A stretch of 62,591 bases of DNA from Amycolatopsis thailandensis (GCF_002234405.1 NZ_NMQT01000172.1:1-62591); one strand, 5' to 3'; counted from the stretch's first letter, positions 1 through 8,484 are shown. The notes: a model not told the origin generated them from the sequence alone. Numbers and translations are program-made.

Positions 1-37
1 GGGTCCCCATGAGACGTTTTTTGTCCCACGGGGACCC
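1..37. terminator. Imperfect hairpin, probable terminator of an upstream gene
   Basis: Two 15-base arms (1-15 and 23-37) pair at 13 of 15 positions around a T-rich loop. It lies at the window edge, so the gene it would end cannot be seen. A second short hairpin (CCCC/GGGG arms) follows near 74-86. Confidence 0.4.
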
Positions 38-102
38 CTCATGACACACCAGGAGTGGCAAATGGACCGAGATCCCCCGCGAGGGGTTTCCGGACCCATT
101 AC

Positions 103-140
103 TCCGTTTCATGCATAATCACTATTATGCATGAAACGGA
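103..140. repeat. Perfect 17-bp palindrome upstream of the recombinase gene
   Basis: Arm TCCGTTTCATGCATAAT (103-119) is repeated exactly in reverse complement at 124-140, with the four-base spacer CACT. It is AT-rich in GC-rich DNA and lies directly upstream of, or over, the possible starts of the recombinase gene. It could be an autoregulatory operator or a recombinase binding site; the sequence alone does not decide. Confidence 0.7.
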
Positions 141-187
141 ATATAACCCAGTGTAAGACTGTCGGTGCCATGCGGTACAAGGTTCCC

Positions 188-1150
188 ATGAGGGTTTCCG
201 AGGCTCAGCAAGCCTTTTTCGCCGCACGTCGTCCCCGTAAGGATTCTCCTCACACCACCGACGCGTACCGCCGCGACCTCGCGGGCATCACCGCTCTTCT
301 GCTCCGCGAGCAGGACCGCTCCCCTGACGAGCTCACCGTCGAGATGCTCACCGCCCAAGCGCTCCGCGACGCCTTCGGTGCGTTCGCGGACACTCACGCG
401 AAGAGTTCTGTCCTGCGTGCTTGGTCGACCTGGAACCAGTTTCTCACTTTCTGCGTGTCCGACGGGCTGCTCGCGGGCAACCCGATGGGTGCGGTCGCCC
501 GGCCGAAGACGCCGCCATTGACGCCGAAACCGTTGCGGGGTGAGGAAACTCCGGAGCAGTTGCTCGCGGCCGCCGCGGACGGTTCGCGCCGGACGCGGGA
601 TCCCTGGCCGGAGCGGGACGTCCTGGTCATCGCGCTCGGGCTGGTCGCCGGACTTCGTGCCGCGGAGATGCGGGCGCTGACGGCGCGATCGCTGGTCGGC
701 CGCCAGGGCGAGATGCGCTTGCACGTCCACGGCAAGGGAAGCCGCGACCGCTCGATCCCGGTGCAGCCGATCATGGAGAAGATCATCGAGGAGTACCTGA
801 CCTCGTGCCGCCGTCGTTTTCCTCAGCAGCGGTTCGGCCCCTCCACTCCCCTCCTCCGGGATCGGGCGGGTGAGCCGATCGGTCGCGGGGCGCTGGAGTA
901 CCTGGTCAAGTCCTGTTATCGATGGGCGGGTCTGCATGACCGCGTGCCGGTCGGCGCGAACCTGCACGCGTTGCGGCACACGTTCGCGACACGGCTGGCC
1001 GAGGACGGCGCGACGGCGTCGGAGATCATGGCCCTGCTGGGGCACGCGAGCCTGGCGACCAGCCAGAACTACATCGAGGCGACGGGACGGGAGCAGCGGG
1101 CGGCGGCCGCGAGCAACCGGACGTATCGGGCGCTGGACAGGATCGTGTAG
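188..1150 (+). CDS. Tyrosine recombinase/integrase (XerC/D-like)
   Basis: Site-specific DNA recombinase, 320 aa from this start. The N-terminal SAM-like core-binding domain (about 1-105) is followed by a phage-integrase catalytic domain. All catalytic residues are recognisable: Arg157 in GLRAAE, Lys183 in HGKGSRDR, His260 and Arg263 in HALRHTF, His286 in LLGHAS, and nucleophile Tyr295 in SQNYIEA. ATG 188 is chosen because AAGG precedes it and the core-binding domain begins there. An in-frame ATG at 131 lies inside the palindrome and has no ribosome site. No excisionase or other phage gene is visible nearby, so it may be a fixed chromosomal recombinase. It runs convergently into the zinc-ribbon gene, one base apart. 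Confidence 0.85.
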   Translation: MRVSEAQQAFFAARRPRKDSPHTTDAYRRDLAGITALLLREQDRSPDELTVEMLTAQALRDAFGAFADTHAKSSVLRAWSTWNQFLTFCVSDGLLAGNPMGAVARPKTPPLTPKPLRGEETPEQLLAAAADGSRRTRDPWPERDVLVIALGLVAGLRAAEMRALTARSLVGRQGEMRLHVHGKGSRDRSIPVQPIMEKIIEEYLTSCRRRFPQQRFGPSTPLLRDRAGEPIGRGALEYLVKSCYRWAGLHDRVPVGANLHALRHTFATRLAEDGATASEIMALLGHASLATSQNYIEATGREQRAAAASNRTYRALDRIV

Positions 1151-1151
1151 G

Positions 1152-1535
1152 TCAGCGGAGCTGTTCGAGGTCCTTGGCCGCCTGGGCGATCTCGCCGGCG
1201 AGGCTGCGGAGTTCGGCGATGGAGGCGCCGTCGTCGGCCGCGGTGACGACGTCTTCGGCGGCGCAGCGGAGTTGGAAGAGCCTGTCTTGCAGGGTGGCGA
1301 TCTCGGTGTCGGAGAGGACGACGGCGTCTTCCGGGAGGCCGCTGCGCTGCAAGGCGGTGCGGCGTTCGTAGGCCCGCTGCCGACAGGATTGCCCACAATA
1401 GCGGCGGCGTCTGCCGACGTTGCCGCCCTGTTCGAGCCGTCGGCCGCACCATCCGCAGTGTTTGGGTGCCCCGGCGCGACGCAGCTCGGACACCTCTTCG
1501 GGGGACGTCTTCAGGTGTTCGGCCACTTCCCTCAC
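1152..1535 (-). CDS. Small HTH/zinc-ribbon protein of unknown function
   Basis: 127 aa from the GTG at 1535. The N-terminus (VREVAEHLKTSPEEVSELR) looks like a short helix-turn-helix. It is followed by a Cys4 zinc ribbon (HCGWCGRRL...RRYCGQSCRQRAYERR) and a helical, probably coiled-coil C-terminus rich in Ala and Leu. The same frame stays open for another 260 codons opposite the phosphodiesterase gene, but that part has low-complexity Arg/His/Pro composition and is a shadow. A DNA-binding role is inferred from the HTH plus ribbon. The start is 66 bases from the divergent GDPD gene, so a shared promoter region is likely. Confidence 0.7.
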   Translation of the reverse strand: MREVAEHLKTSPEEVSELRRAGAPKHCGWCGRRLEQGGNVGRRRRYCGQSCRQRAYERRTALQRSGLPEDAVVLSDTEIATLQDRLFQLRCAAEDVVTAADDGASIAELRSLAGEIAQAAKDLEQLR

Positions 1536-1601
1536 GAAGCAGACCCTAGCTGGCCATCGGACGCTTACGCCGGGGCCACGACGGAAGTGCACACTAGTGG
1601 G

Positions 1602-2381
1602 GTGCCGACACTGTTTCCGTACCTCGCCGACCCGCTCCCGCGTGCCTTCGCCCACCGGGGCTGGCACCTCGGTGACCTGGAAGGACTGGAGAACTCGTTG
1701 CCCGCCTTCCAGCAGGCGGTGACGGAGGGTTATCGCTACCTCGAGACGGATGTGCACGCGACGTCGGATGGTGTGGTGGTCGTGCATCACGACTCGTCGC
1801 TGGACCGGACGACCGACGGTGCCGGATTGATCTCCCGGCAGACGTGGGCTCAGGTGAAGTCTGCGAAGGTCGGGGGCCGTGCACCGCTGTCTCGGCTGGA
1901 GGACGTCCTCGAAGAGTTGCCGGAAGCGCGGTTCAACATCGATGTGAAGTCGAACCATGCCGTGGTGCCGTTCGTACGGGCGATCGAGCGGACCGGCGCG
2001 CATGACCGGGTCGCGGCGGCGTCGTTCTCCGATGCGCGGTTGACGCGGATCAGGAAGCTGGCGGGGCCGAAGTTGGTGACGGCGATGGGGCCGCGTTCGG
2101 TGGCGGTGATGTGGGCGAACGGGTTTTTGCCGCTGGTGTCGTTGCGGTCGTTGTCGAGGGGCGCGATGGCGCAGGTGCCGGTGCGGCAGGGGCGGTTGAA
2201 GGTGGTGGACCGGGCGTTCCTGCGGCAGGCGGCGCGTGGTGGTTTCGAGGTGCACACCTGGACGGTGGACGATCCGGCGGAGATGCGGACGTTGCTGGAT
2301 CTGGGGGTGCACGGGATCGTGACGGATCGGCCGGATCTGCTGCGTGAGGTGCTTCAGGAGCGGGGCGCCTGGCCGTCCTGA
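1602..2381 (+). CDS. Glycerophosphodiester phosphodiesterase family protein
   Basis: 259 aa. Hydrolyses glycerophosphodiesters to glycerol-3-phosphate and an alcohol in the known family. The GDPD barrel signatures are clear: AHRGW near residue 15, ENSLPAF, the metal-binding ETDVH, and VVHHDSSLDRTTDG. The C-terminus has the typical VHTWTVDDPAEMRTLLDLGVHGIVTDRP segment. No signal peptide is seen, so it should be cytoplasmic. The GTG at 1602 is the first start that keeps the domain intact. The frame is open further upstream only because it crosses the recombinase gene in another frame. Confidence 0.9.
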   Translation: MPTLFPYLADPLPRAFAHRGWHLGDLEGLENSLPAFQQAVTEGYRYLETDVHATSDGVVVVHHDSSLDRTTDGAGLISRQTWAQVKSAKVGGRAPLSRLEDVLEELPEARFNIDVKSNHAVVPFVRAIERTGAHDRVAAASFSDARLTRIRKLAGPKLVTAMGPRSVAVMWANGFLPLVSLRSLSRGAMAQVPVRQGRLKVVDRAFLRQAARGGFEVHTWTVDDPAEMRTLLDLGVHGIVTDRPDLLREVLQERGAWPS

Positions 2382-2384
2382 TTT

Positions 2385-2435
2385 CGCGTTTAGTCCTCTG
2401 AACGCGGTATAAGCGCATTCAGAGGACTAAACGCG
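2385..2435. terminator. Bidirectional terminator, 18-bp perfect inverted repeat
   Basis: CGCGTTTAGTCCTCTGAA (2385-2402) is matched exactly by its reverse complement at 2418-2435, with a 15-base loop. It sits between the convergent GDPD and Rpf-like genes. Confidence 0.75.
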
Positions 2436-2440
2436 GGTGG

Positions 2441-3151
2441 TTACCGGGGTGGTTTGCCGTTCCAGGCGGCGTCCCAGGTCTTGGGGCCGAGGCGACCCGA
2501 GTCGTTGATGCCGTTGGCGCGCTGGAGGGCGAGGACGGCTTCGCGGGTCTTGTCGTAGTAGCAGCCGGTTCCGGTGAAGCCGTAGCCATAGGCATTCATC
2601 CGGAGTTGGAACTGCTTGAGCGGTGCCGCGCAGTCGCCGTAGGCGTAGACGACGCCGGGCCAGGCGGGTTTGGGTCCGCCGGGAGGTGCGGGCGGGGTGG
2701 GCTTCGGCTTGGGGGGCGGTGGCGGCGCGGGCTGTCCTCCCCCGCCGATGTAGGCGGAGTCCTCGTAGGACGGGACGCGTTTGCTGCGGGCGTCGCCATC
2801 GTTGCGGAAGCCGAGTTTGCCGGCGCATTCCCAGGGTTGCCAGCCGCGCATGCGGTAGAGGTAGAGGGCCCGGTAGTCCTGTTCGCGGGGGCTGGCTTGG
2901 TCGGGTCGTCCCTGGCCGCCGACGCTGCGCCAAGTGGGCAGGTCGAACTGGTAGGCGCCGTAGTAGCCGTTGCCGGTGTTGATGTTGTAGCGCCCGCTCG
3001 ATTCACACATGCGGAGCTTGGCCCAGTGGGAGCCATGGGGATCCGCGGCGGCGGATCCGGTGGTGGCGATCTGCAAGCCCGTCACGGCGAGGGCGAGCAG
3101 GAGCGTTCTCGCCACTACGCGGTGTGCTGTGCGAAGGCGATGGGTCCTCAT
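2441..3151 (-). CDS. Secreted Rpf-like transglycosylase with peptidoglycan-binding domain
   Basis: 236 aa. The signal peptide is followed by a transglycosylase-like (resuscitation-promoting factor) domain: HWAKLRMCESSGRYNINTGNGYYGAYQFDLPTW, with the conserved catalytic Glu in CESSGRY. A Pro-rich linker (about 140-168) leads to a C-terminal peptidoglycan-binding domain of the one-domain type (KQFQLRMNAYGYG...AVLALQRANGI). It is expected to cleave cell-wall glycan outside the cell. Many actinobacterial rpf genes have a c-di-AMP riboswitch; I looked in the 230 bases upstream and did not recognise one. Confidence 0.88.
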   Translation of the reverse strand: MRTHRLRTAHRVVARTLLLALAVTGLQIATTGSAAADPHGSHWAKLRMCESSGRYNINTGNGYYGAYQFDLPTWRSVGGQGRPDQASPREQDYRALYLYRMRGWQPWECAGKLGFRNDGDARSKRVPSYEDSAYIGGGGQPAPPPPPKPKPTPPAPPGGPKPAWPGVVYAYGDCAAPLKQFQLRMNAYGYGFTGTGCYYDKTREAVLALQRANGINDSGRLGPKTWDAAWNGKPPR

Positions 3152-3385
3152 GAGCGGAACAGTAAATAACGGACACTTGCTTCACAAGAGTCACAGCTCG
3201 CACACCAGCCTCACATGAAACACACACGGTTCGTGGCAGCGACACGCCGACGATGGTCTGGCGGATGGACGGGAAGGGTTCGTCACGCGTCGAAACGAAC
3301 ACGGTCCGGACTCGTGCCGGACAGGCGGGCGTGATCACCAGTAGTCTCCCGCTGACCTCGACGTTCTCGACTTCAGGAGCAGTGC

Positions 3386-4786
3386 ATGACGGTGGCCGTG
3401 ACCCGTGAACGCAAGCGGGTGTGGCGGGCTTGGTACCTCTACGACTGGGCCAATTCGCCGTTCTATTCGTCGGTCATCACGGTGTTCGGAGCGCTCTATT
3501 TGAGTGAGATCGCGTCCGCGGATGCCAAGGCGAATTTCACCCTTAACGGGGACAGGCCGTGTACCGATTCGAGTGGAGCTTCGAGCACGTTGCAGAGCTG
3601 CGACGTCTCGTTGTTCGGGCTGCATTTCCCCGCGGGGTCTTTGTGGGGCTATCTGCTGTCGATCGCGACGGTGACGCAGGTGCTGGTGCTGCCGATCGCC
3701 GGCGCGATCGCGGACCGGAGCAGGCACAAGCGGCGGATCCTCGGCGGGTTCGCGTTCCTGGGCGCGGTGGCGTCGGCGCTGATGTTCTTCATCGCGGGGA
3801 CGAACTGGGAGGTCGGCGTCTGGACGTTCATCCTGGCCAACATCGGTTACGGCGGCGCACTGGTCGTCTACTACTCGTTCCTGGTGGACATCGCGGAGCC
3901 GGACGAGCGAGACGCGGTGTCGTCGAAGGGCTGGGCGTTCGGGTATCTCGGTGGTGGTCTGGCGCTGGCGTTGCAACTGGGCTTTTTCATGGGGCATGAC
4001 TTCTTCGGGGTGAGCGAAGGTCTGGCGATCCAGATCTGCTTCCTGACGTCGGGGATCTGGTGGGCGGTGTTCACGGTCCCGGCGGTGCGGGCCCTCCCCC
4101 AGACTCATGTGCCGAAGTCGGCCGAGCGTGGCCTGTCGGTGCTGACGGCCGGTTTCAAGGAGCTGAAGCAGACGATCAAGGAGGCGCGGGCGTTTCCGCT
4201 GACGCTGGCCTTCCTCGGGAGCTACCTGGTCTTCACCGACGGGATCACGACGGTGGTGGCGGTGTCGGCGCAGTACGGGAAGGACGAGCTGAAGTACAGC
4301 ACCCAGGTGCTGATCGTCACGATCCTGGTGATCCAGTTCCTGGCGTATGCCGGGGCGATGATCCACGGGGCGATCGCGGCCAGGATCGGGGCGAAGAAGA
4401 CGATCTTGGGCAGTTTGGTGGCTTGGGTGGTCGTGTTGTGCTTCGCGTTCTTCATCGAGGCCGGTCAGCCGTTGCAGTTCTACGCGGTGGCGGTCGGGAT
4501 CGGGCTGGTGCTGGGCGGGACGAACGCGTTGTCGCGGTCGTTGTTCGGGCAGATGATCCCCGAGGGGAAGGACGCGCAGTACTTCTCGCTGTACGTGGTC
4601 GGCGAGCGGGGTACGTCGTGGCTCGGTCCCCTGTTGTTCGCGGCGGTCGGGCAGATCACCGGCTCGTTCCGGTGGGCGATCATCGCGTTGGTGATCTTCT
4701 TCGTGCTCGGTTTCGTGTTCGTGTGGCTGGTTCCGGTGCGCCGGGCGATCGAGGCCGCGGGTAACCGACCACCGGCGGTGCTGTGA
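3386..4786 (+). CDS. UMF1-family major facilitator transporter
   Basis: 466 aa membrane protein with about 12 hydrophobic segments. The N-terminal WYLYDWANSPFYSSVITVFG is the signature of the UMF1/Atg22-like branch of MFS transporters. The family substrate is not known with certainty; yeast Atg22 exports amino acids from the vacuole. A ribosome site (CAGGAG) precedes the ATG at 3386. It ends 10 bases before the thymidine kinase start, so the two may be co-transcribed. Confidence 0.85.
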   Translation: MTVAVTRERKRVWRAWYLYDWANSPFYSSVITVFGALYLSEIASADAKANFTLNGDRPCTDSSGASSTLQSCDVSLFGLHFPAGSLWGYLLSIATVTQVLVLPIAGAIADRSRHKRRILGGFAFLGAVASALMFFIAGTNWEVGVWTFILANIGYGGALVVYYSFLVDIAEPDERDAVSSKGWAFGYLGGGLALALQLGFFMGHDFFGVSEGLAIQICFLTSGIWWAVFTVPAVRALPQTHVPKSAERGLSVLTAGFKELKQTIKEARAFPLTLAFLGSYLVFTDGITTVVAVSAQYGKDELKYSTQVLIVTILVIQFLAYAGAMIHGAIAARIGAKKTILGSLVAWVVVLCFAFFIEAGQPLQFYAVAVGIGLVLGGTNALSRSLFGQMIPEGKDAQYFSLYVVGERGTSWLGPLLFAAVGQITGSFRWAIIALVIFFVLGFVFVWLVPVRRAIEAAGNRPPAVL

Positions 4787-4795
4787 GGACGGAGC

Positions 4796-5575
4796 GTGCC
4801 GATAGGGTCGACCGTCGTGACCGTACTGAAGGAGAGTGGCCCGGACCCCACGGACGCGTTGTCGTCGGTGCCGGTGGCGGGTTCACGGCGGGGTGTGCCG
4901 GTCGTCGGGAAGTTGAAGTTCTGTTACGGGCCGATGGACTGCGGGAAGTCGACGCTGGCGTTGCAGATCGACCACAACCACGCGCGGCAGGGTCGTCGCG
5001 GGATGGTGCTGGTGCGGCACGACCGGTCCGGTGAGCCACAGATCACCAGCCGGATCGGGTTGACGCGCAAGGCGATCGAGGTGGGGAACGAGACCGACCT
5101 GCGGTTGCTGGTGCGTGAGCAGTGGGCGGCCGGTCGGCACGTGGACTACTTGATCGTCGACGAAGCTCAGTTCTTGTCGCCCGATCAGGTGGATCAGCTG
5201 GCTGAACTGGCCGATGACGTCCAGATCGACGTGTACTGCTTCGGGATCGCGACGGATTTCCGGAGTGTGCTGTTCCCGGGGGCGGCGCGGTTGTTCGAGC
5301 TGGCGGACGAGTTGCAGCCGGTTCAGGTCGAGGTGCTGTGCTGGTGTGGGCAGACGGGACGGTTCAACGCGAGGGTGGCCGACGGTGAGGTTCTGCGGGC
5401 CGGGGACACCGTCGTGGTGGCGGATACCGAGCAGTCGCTAGTTGAAACTTCACCAGCATCACGTTCCGAGGGCGACATGAACACTGTCCGTTATCAGGTA
5501 TTGTGCCGTCGACACTTTCGACTGGGCGACCTGGGGCCCTCCTCGGCCCAACACGGTCAGTTACGGTTGACGTGA
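4796..5575 (+). CDS. tdk: Thymidine kinase
   Basis: Phosphorylates thymidine to dTMP in pyrimidine salvage. The class II (TK1-like) signature is present: P-loop GPMDCGKST, the DEAQF Walker B-like motif, and a four-ligand zinc ribbon (CWCG near the middle, CRRHF near the end). The long version from GTG 4796 is 259 aa and has an extra 35-40 residues compared with usual members. In-frame GTGs at 4817 and 4895 are alternatives; 4895 gives the usual family length, but codon bias upstream of it still looks coding. Confidence 0.85.
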   Translation: MPIGSTVVTVLKESGPDPTDALSSVPVAGSRRGVPVVGKLKFCYGPMDCGKSTLALQIDHNHARQGRRGMVLVRHDRSGEPQITSRIGLTRKAIEVGNETDLRLLVREQWAAGRHVDYLIVDEAQFLSPDQVDQLAELADDVQIDVYCFGIATDFRSVLFPGAARLFELADELQPVQVEVLCWCGQTGRFNARVADGEVLRAGDTVVVADTEQSLVETSPASRSEGDMNTVRYQVLCRRHFRLGDLGPSSAQHGQLRLT

Positions 5576-5718
5576 CAGGCGTACTACTAGCCCATCTGGG
5601 GGATATCCGCACCAAGATGGCCGTATTGACGTCACGCCAGAGCGCGAAATCACTCCTACTAGGAGAAGCTGTTGCCACCGGGTGACACAGCTCATCGTGA
5701 GCAAGGACATGGTGTTCA

Positions 5719-5745
5719 GGGAATCCTCTGGCCGTCTTCGTCGTT
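5719..5745 (+). promoter_or_regulatory. SigR-type promoter for rbpA
   Basis: GGGAAT (5719-5724), exactly 18 bases, then GTT (5743-5745). This equals the published SigR (thiol/oxidative-stress sigma factor) consensus of Streptomyces, GGGAAT-N18-GTT. It lies about 57 bases upstream of the rbpA ATG. rbpA is a known SigR target in Streptomyces; use here is inference. Confidence 0.6.
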
Positions 5746-5801
5746 GCATAGGGTGAGCATCACCCTGGCTCCACCCGGAGCTGACTGAAAGGACCCCCAT
5801 C

Positions 5802-6149
5802 ATGGCCGACCGTGTTCTCCGTGGAAGCCGGCTGGGAGCGGTCAGCTACGAGACCGACCGCAACCACGACCTCGCCCCTCGGCGCACCGTGCGCTACGCC
5901 TGCCCCAAGAACCACGAGTTCGAGGTGCCCTTCTCCGACGACGCCGAGATCCCCTCGGTGTGGGAGTGCAGGCTGCACGGCAGCGAGTCCGAGATCGTGG
6001 ACGGCGGGCAGCCGGAGCAGAAGAAGGTCAAGCCCCCGAGGACGCACTGGGACATGCTCCTGGAGCGTCGCTCGATTCCGGAGCTCGAAGATCTGCTCAA
6101 CGAACGTCTCGCCGAGCTGAAGGGACGCAGGACCACCCGGTCCGCCTGA
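5802..6149 (+). CDS. rbpA: RNA polymerase-binding protein RbpA
   Basis: 115 aa general transcription activator specific to actinobacteria. It binds RNA polymerase and the principal sigma factor and stabilises open complexes. The sequence has the family layout: an N-terminal tail (GSRLGAVSYETDRNHDLAPR), a core with CPKNHEFEVPFS...WECRLHG, a basic linker (KKVKPPRTHWDMLLERRS) and the C-terminal sigma-interacting helix (IPELEDLLNERLAELK). It lies downstream of a SigR-like promoter and is followed by a strong terminator, so it is probably monocistronic. Confidence 0.95.
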   Translation: MADRVLRGSRLGAVSYETDRNHDLAPRRTVRYACPKNHEFEVPFSDDAEIPSVWECRLHGSESEIVDGGQPEQKKVKPPRTHWDMLLERRSIPELEDLLNERLAELKGRRTTRSA

Positions 6150-6183
6150 CGCACGGCACAAGTAGCTAGCCCCACCACGAATC

Positions 6184-6222
6184 GACGAAGCCCCCGCGAC
6201 CTCCCTCCGCGGGGGCTTCGTC
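6184..6222 (+). terminator. Terminator after rbpA
   Basis: A 15-bp perfect stem (6184-6198 with 6208-6222; core CGAAGCCCCCGCG) closes a nine-base loop, 34 bases after the rbpA stop. Confidence 0.8.
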
Positions 6223-6263
6223 ATGTCTCGGGAATGTCAGGAAAGGGTCGTTCAGGACGTAAA

Positions 6264-6290
6264 ACGTCAGGAAAGGCCCTTTCCTGACGT
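6264..6290. repeat. Near-perfect 27-base palindrome
   Basis: ACGTCAGGAAAGG and its reverse complement flank a single central base, between convergent rbpA and dapA. Imperfect copies of the half-site (GTCAGGAAAGGG at 6235-6247, TTCAGGACGT at 6251-6260) precede it. It may be a terminator for dapA or a dispersed intergenic element. Confidence 0.55.
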
Positions 6291-6304
6291 CCGGCGCGCG
6301 CAGG

Positions 6305-7195
6305 TCAGGCGACCGCGGCGACGGGTGCGAGGGCATCGCGAAGCCGCAGCAGATGCTCCGGCGGCGATTCGAGCAGCGGGAGCCGGACCGTCGCGTGCGG
6401 GATGACGCCGAGTTCGGTCAGCGCGGCCTTGGCCATGATCGCTCCCTGCGAAGTGCGCATGAACGCGTCCGCGAGGGGAAGCAGTGCGGCGTTGACCGCT
6501 CGTGCGGTGTCGAGGTCTCCCCCGCGCACGGCTTGGATGAGCTCGGCGTTGCGGTCGGCGAAGGCGTTGCCGACGACACTGACAAGGCCGGTGGCCCCGG
6601 CAGCGAGGTAGGGCAGGTTGAGTTCGTCGATACCGCAGTAGTACGCCAGCGGGGCGCGGGCCATGACGGACATCGCTTCGAACAGGTCGCCTTTGGCGTC
6701 CTTCACGGCCCGGATCCGGGGGTGGCGGGCGAGTTCGATCAGGGTGGCCGCTTCCATGGCCGTGCCGGTGCGGGCGGGGACGTCGTAGAGCATCACGGGC
6801 AGTTCGGTGGCGTCGGCAACCGCCAGGCAGTGCGCCACGATCCCGGCCTGGGTCGGCTTGGAGTAGTAGGGACAGACGAGCAGGAGCGCGTCGGCTCCGG
6901 CGGCTTCGGCTTCCTTGGCGCGCCGGACGCAGGCGGTGGTGTCGTAGGTGCCGACGCCGGCGATCACGCGGGCGCTGTTCCCGGCAAGGTTCGCCACGGT
7001 GCGGACGAGCCGGGCGGCTTCGGCGTCGGTGAGGGTGGGTGACTCGCCGGTGGTCCCGCCGACGACGATGCCGTCGCAGCCGGTGGTGAGCAGGTGGTCG
7101 ACCAGGCCGGTGAGGCCGGGTTCGCTGAGCGCGCCGCCGGGTTCCATCGGGGTGACCATGGCGACGAGGTTGGAGCCGAAGAGCGGTTCGGTCAT
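6305..7195 (-). CDS. dapA: 4-hydroxy-tetrahydrodipicolinate synthase family protein
   Basis: 296 aa class I aldolase-type enzyme; DapA condenses pyruvate with aspartate semialdehyde in the lysine/diaminopimelate pathway. GGTTGES (about 46-52), the general-acid Tyr in LYDVPARTG (Tyr137) and the Schiff-base Lys165 in VKDAKGD are all present. The ATG at 7195 starts just before the conserved FGSNLVAMVTP; the open frame upstream has no homology and crosses the divergent regulator. Actinomycetes often have several paralogues, and some act on other 2-oxo acids, so the substrate is likely but not certain. Confidence 0.85.
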   Translation of the reverse strand: MTEPLFGSNLVAMVTPMEPGGALSEPGLTGLVDHLLTTGCDGIVVGGTTGESPTLTDAEAARLVRTVANLAGNSARVIAGVGTYDTTACVRRAKEAEAAGADALLLVCPYYSKPTQAGIVAHCLAVADATELPVMLYDVPARTGTAMEAATLIELARHPRIRAVKDAKGDLFEAMSVMARAPLAYYCGIDELNLPYLAAGATGLVSVVGNAFADRNAELIQAVRGGDLDTARAVNAALLPLADAFMRTSQGAIMAKAALTELGVIPHATVRLPLLESPPEHLLRLRDALAPVAAVA

Positions 7196-7268
7196 GCCGT
7201 TGATCTTGTCGGCGTCGATACCTGTGGTCCAGCGATGCTTTCTGGTCTTTATTGCGTAGCCTTGCTTC

Positions 7269-8162
7269 ATGATCGAGGTCGGGGCGTTACGGGCGCTGAG
7301 GTCGGTGGCCGCACTGGGGACGTTGGCTCGGGCCGCGGATGAGCTGGGGTTCACCGCCTCCGCGGTGTCGCAGCAGATCAAGCGGCTGGAGCGTCAGATC
7401 GGGATGCCGGTGCTCGCTCCGGCGGGACGCGGAGTCGTGCTGACCCCGGCAGGGCAGGCCGTCGTCGACTCCTCGCTGGAGGTGTTCCAGGCACTCGAGC
7501 GTTGCGCCGATGCGGCTCAGTCGGTCGCGGAGGGTGCGCCTCGTGGTGTCTTGCGGGTAGCGGCGTTCTCGACGGGTATCCGCGGGCTGCTCGCCCCTGT
7601 CCACCCTCGGTTGCTGAAGCGCTATCCCGATCTTCGCCTGCACATCAGCGAGCAGGACCCTGATCAGGCGCTGCACAGCGTCGATGCCGGAACCGCCGAC
7701 CTCGCCCTCCTACACGACGCCGATGGCCTGCCGGCCCCGCTGTCGCCTGCCCTGTCCCGGCGGCTGGTGCACACCGACCTCGGCGACGTCGTCATGGCCG
7801 AGACTCATCCGCTGGCGCGGGTCGAGGCGCCACTGGGCGAGGCGGATCTGGCCGGGCACGCGTGGGTGACCAGTCCGCCGGGCACGGTCTGCCATCAGTG
7901 GTTCCGGCGGTTGTTCGCCGGTTCGCCCGAGGAGCCCGACGTACGGCATCTGGTGGACGACTTCTCCACGCAGCTGTCTCTGGTCGCCTCGGGCGAAGTG
8001 CTCGCGCTGATCCCGCGGCTGGCGCGCCCGCCGTTGACCGAAGGCCTCGTCGTCCGGCCGCTGCGGCGCCCGCCGACGCGCGAGGTGCACGCGGCGTGGC
8101 GCCGCAGCGCCGAGGCCAGTCCGGCGATCAAGGCGGTGCTGGCGGAACTTCAGGCGGCTTGA
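7269..8162 (+). CDS. LysR-family transcriptional regulator
   Basis: 297 aa. The N-terminal winged HTH (ALRALRSVAALGTLARAADELGFTASAVSQQIKRLERQIG, residues about 5-45) is followed by a type 2 periplasmic-binding-like sensing domain from about residue 90. It is divergent from dapA with only 73 bases between the two starts, the usual arrangement for a LysR regulator and its target. The ligand is unknown. Confidence 0.88.
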   Translation: MIEVGALRALRSVAALGTLARAADELGFTASAVSQQIKRLERQIGMPVLAPAGRGVVLTPAGQAVVDSSLEVFQALERCADAAQSVAEGAPRGVLRVAAFSTGIRGLLAPVHPRLLKRYPDLRLHISEQDPDQALHSVDAGTADLALLHDADGLPAPLSPALSRRLVHTDLGDVVMAETHPLARVEAPLGEADLAGHAWVTSPPGTVCHQWFRRLFAGSPEEPDVRHLVDDFSTQLSLVASGEVLALIPRLARPPLTEGLVVRPLRRPPTREVHAAWRRSAEASPAIKAVLAELQAA

Positions 8163-8484
8163 GCGGTGACTCGACCGATAGGGCCCTGGTCAGGTCGGAC
8201 CAGCGTCCGCGCTGCCCTGAGGGCAGGGTTCGGACTGGCCGGCGGGCCGGTCGCGGCCAGAGAGTCCACATGGGACACCTAGCGGCAATTCAGCGTCCGA
8301 TTCATGCCCGCATGGGCTGTTCTGCGCGGGGTCGTGAGTGACAAGGAGGGTTCTAACCATCTTTGCCACTCACGACCCCTTCACAAAGCCACGCAAAGTC
8401 CCCAAAACGGGCGTTCCAGCCGAAGTCGCGACCTGCTCCCGCAGGCCAGTTCAGCCGGACCGCGAAAGCCGCGCCGGCCACGAA
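8163..8484. other. Intergenic region with hairpins, no gene seen
   Basis: Between the convergent LysR and DUF4406-like genes. It holds a short palindrome (8212-8226, CTGCCCT/AGGGCAG) and the large inverted repeat at 8331-8376. The open frames here lack coding character. Confidence 0.6.
8331..8376. repeat. 22-bp imperfect inverted repeat, dispersed-element candidate
   Basis: Arms 8331-8352 and 8355-8376 match at 19 of 22 positions around a two-base centre. The right arm (ACCATCTTTGCCACTCACGA and onward) recurs at 58646-58668 with 21 of 23 bases identical, which suggests a repeated intergenic element of this genome. Confidence 0.6.

Noticed and set aside
41..118. 25-codon frame before the palindrome
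   Set aside because: No ribosome site or conservation, and it ends inside the palindrome.
125..1396. 423-codon minus-strand frame
   Set aside because: Antisense of the recombinase gene; Arg/Pro/Ser-rich low-complexity product without any domain.
1536..2312. 260-codon upstream extension of the zinc-ribbon gene
   Set aside because: Lies opposite the GDPD gene and has shadow-type His/Arg composition; only the part from GTG 1535 looks real.
3152..3385. c-di-AMP (ydaO) riboswitch before the Rpf-like gene
   Set aside because: Expected from related rpf genes, but the conserved core segments were not found on the minus strand.
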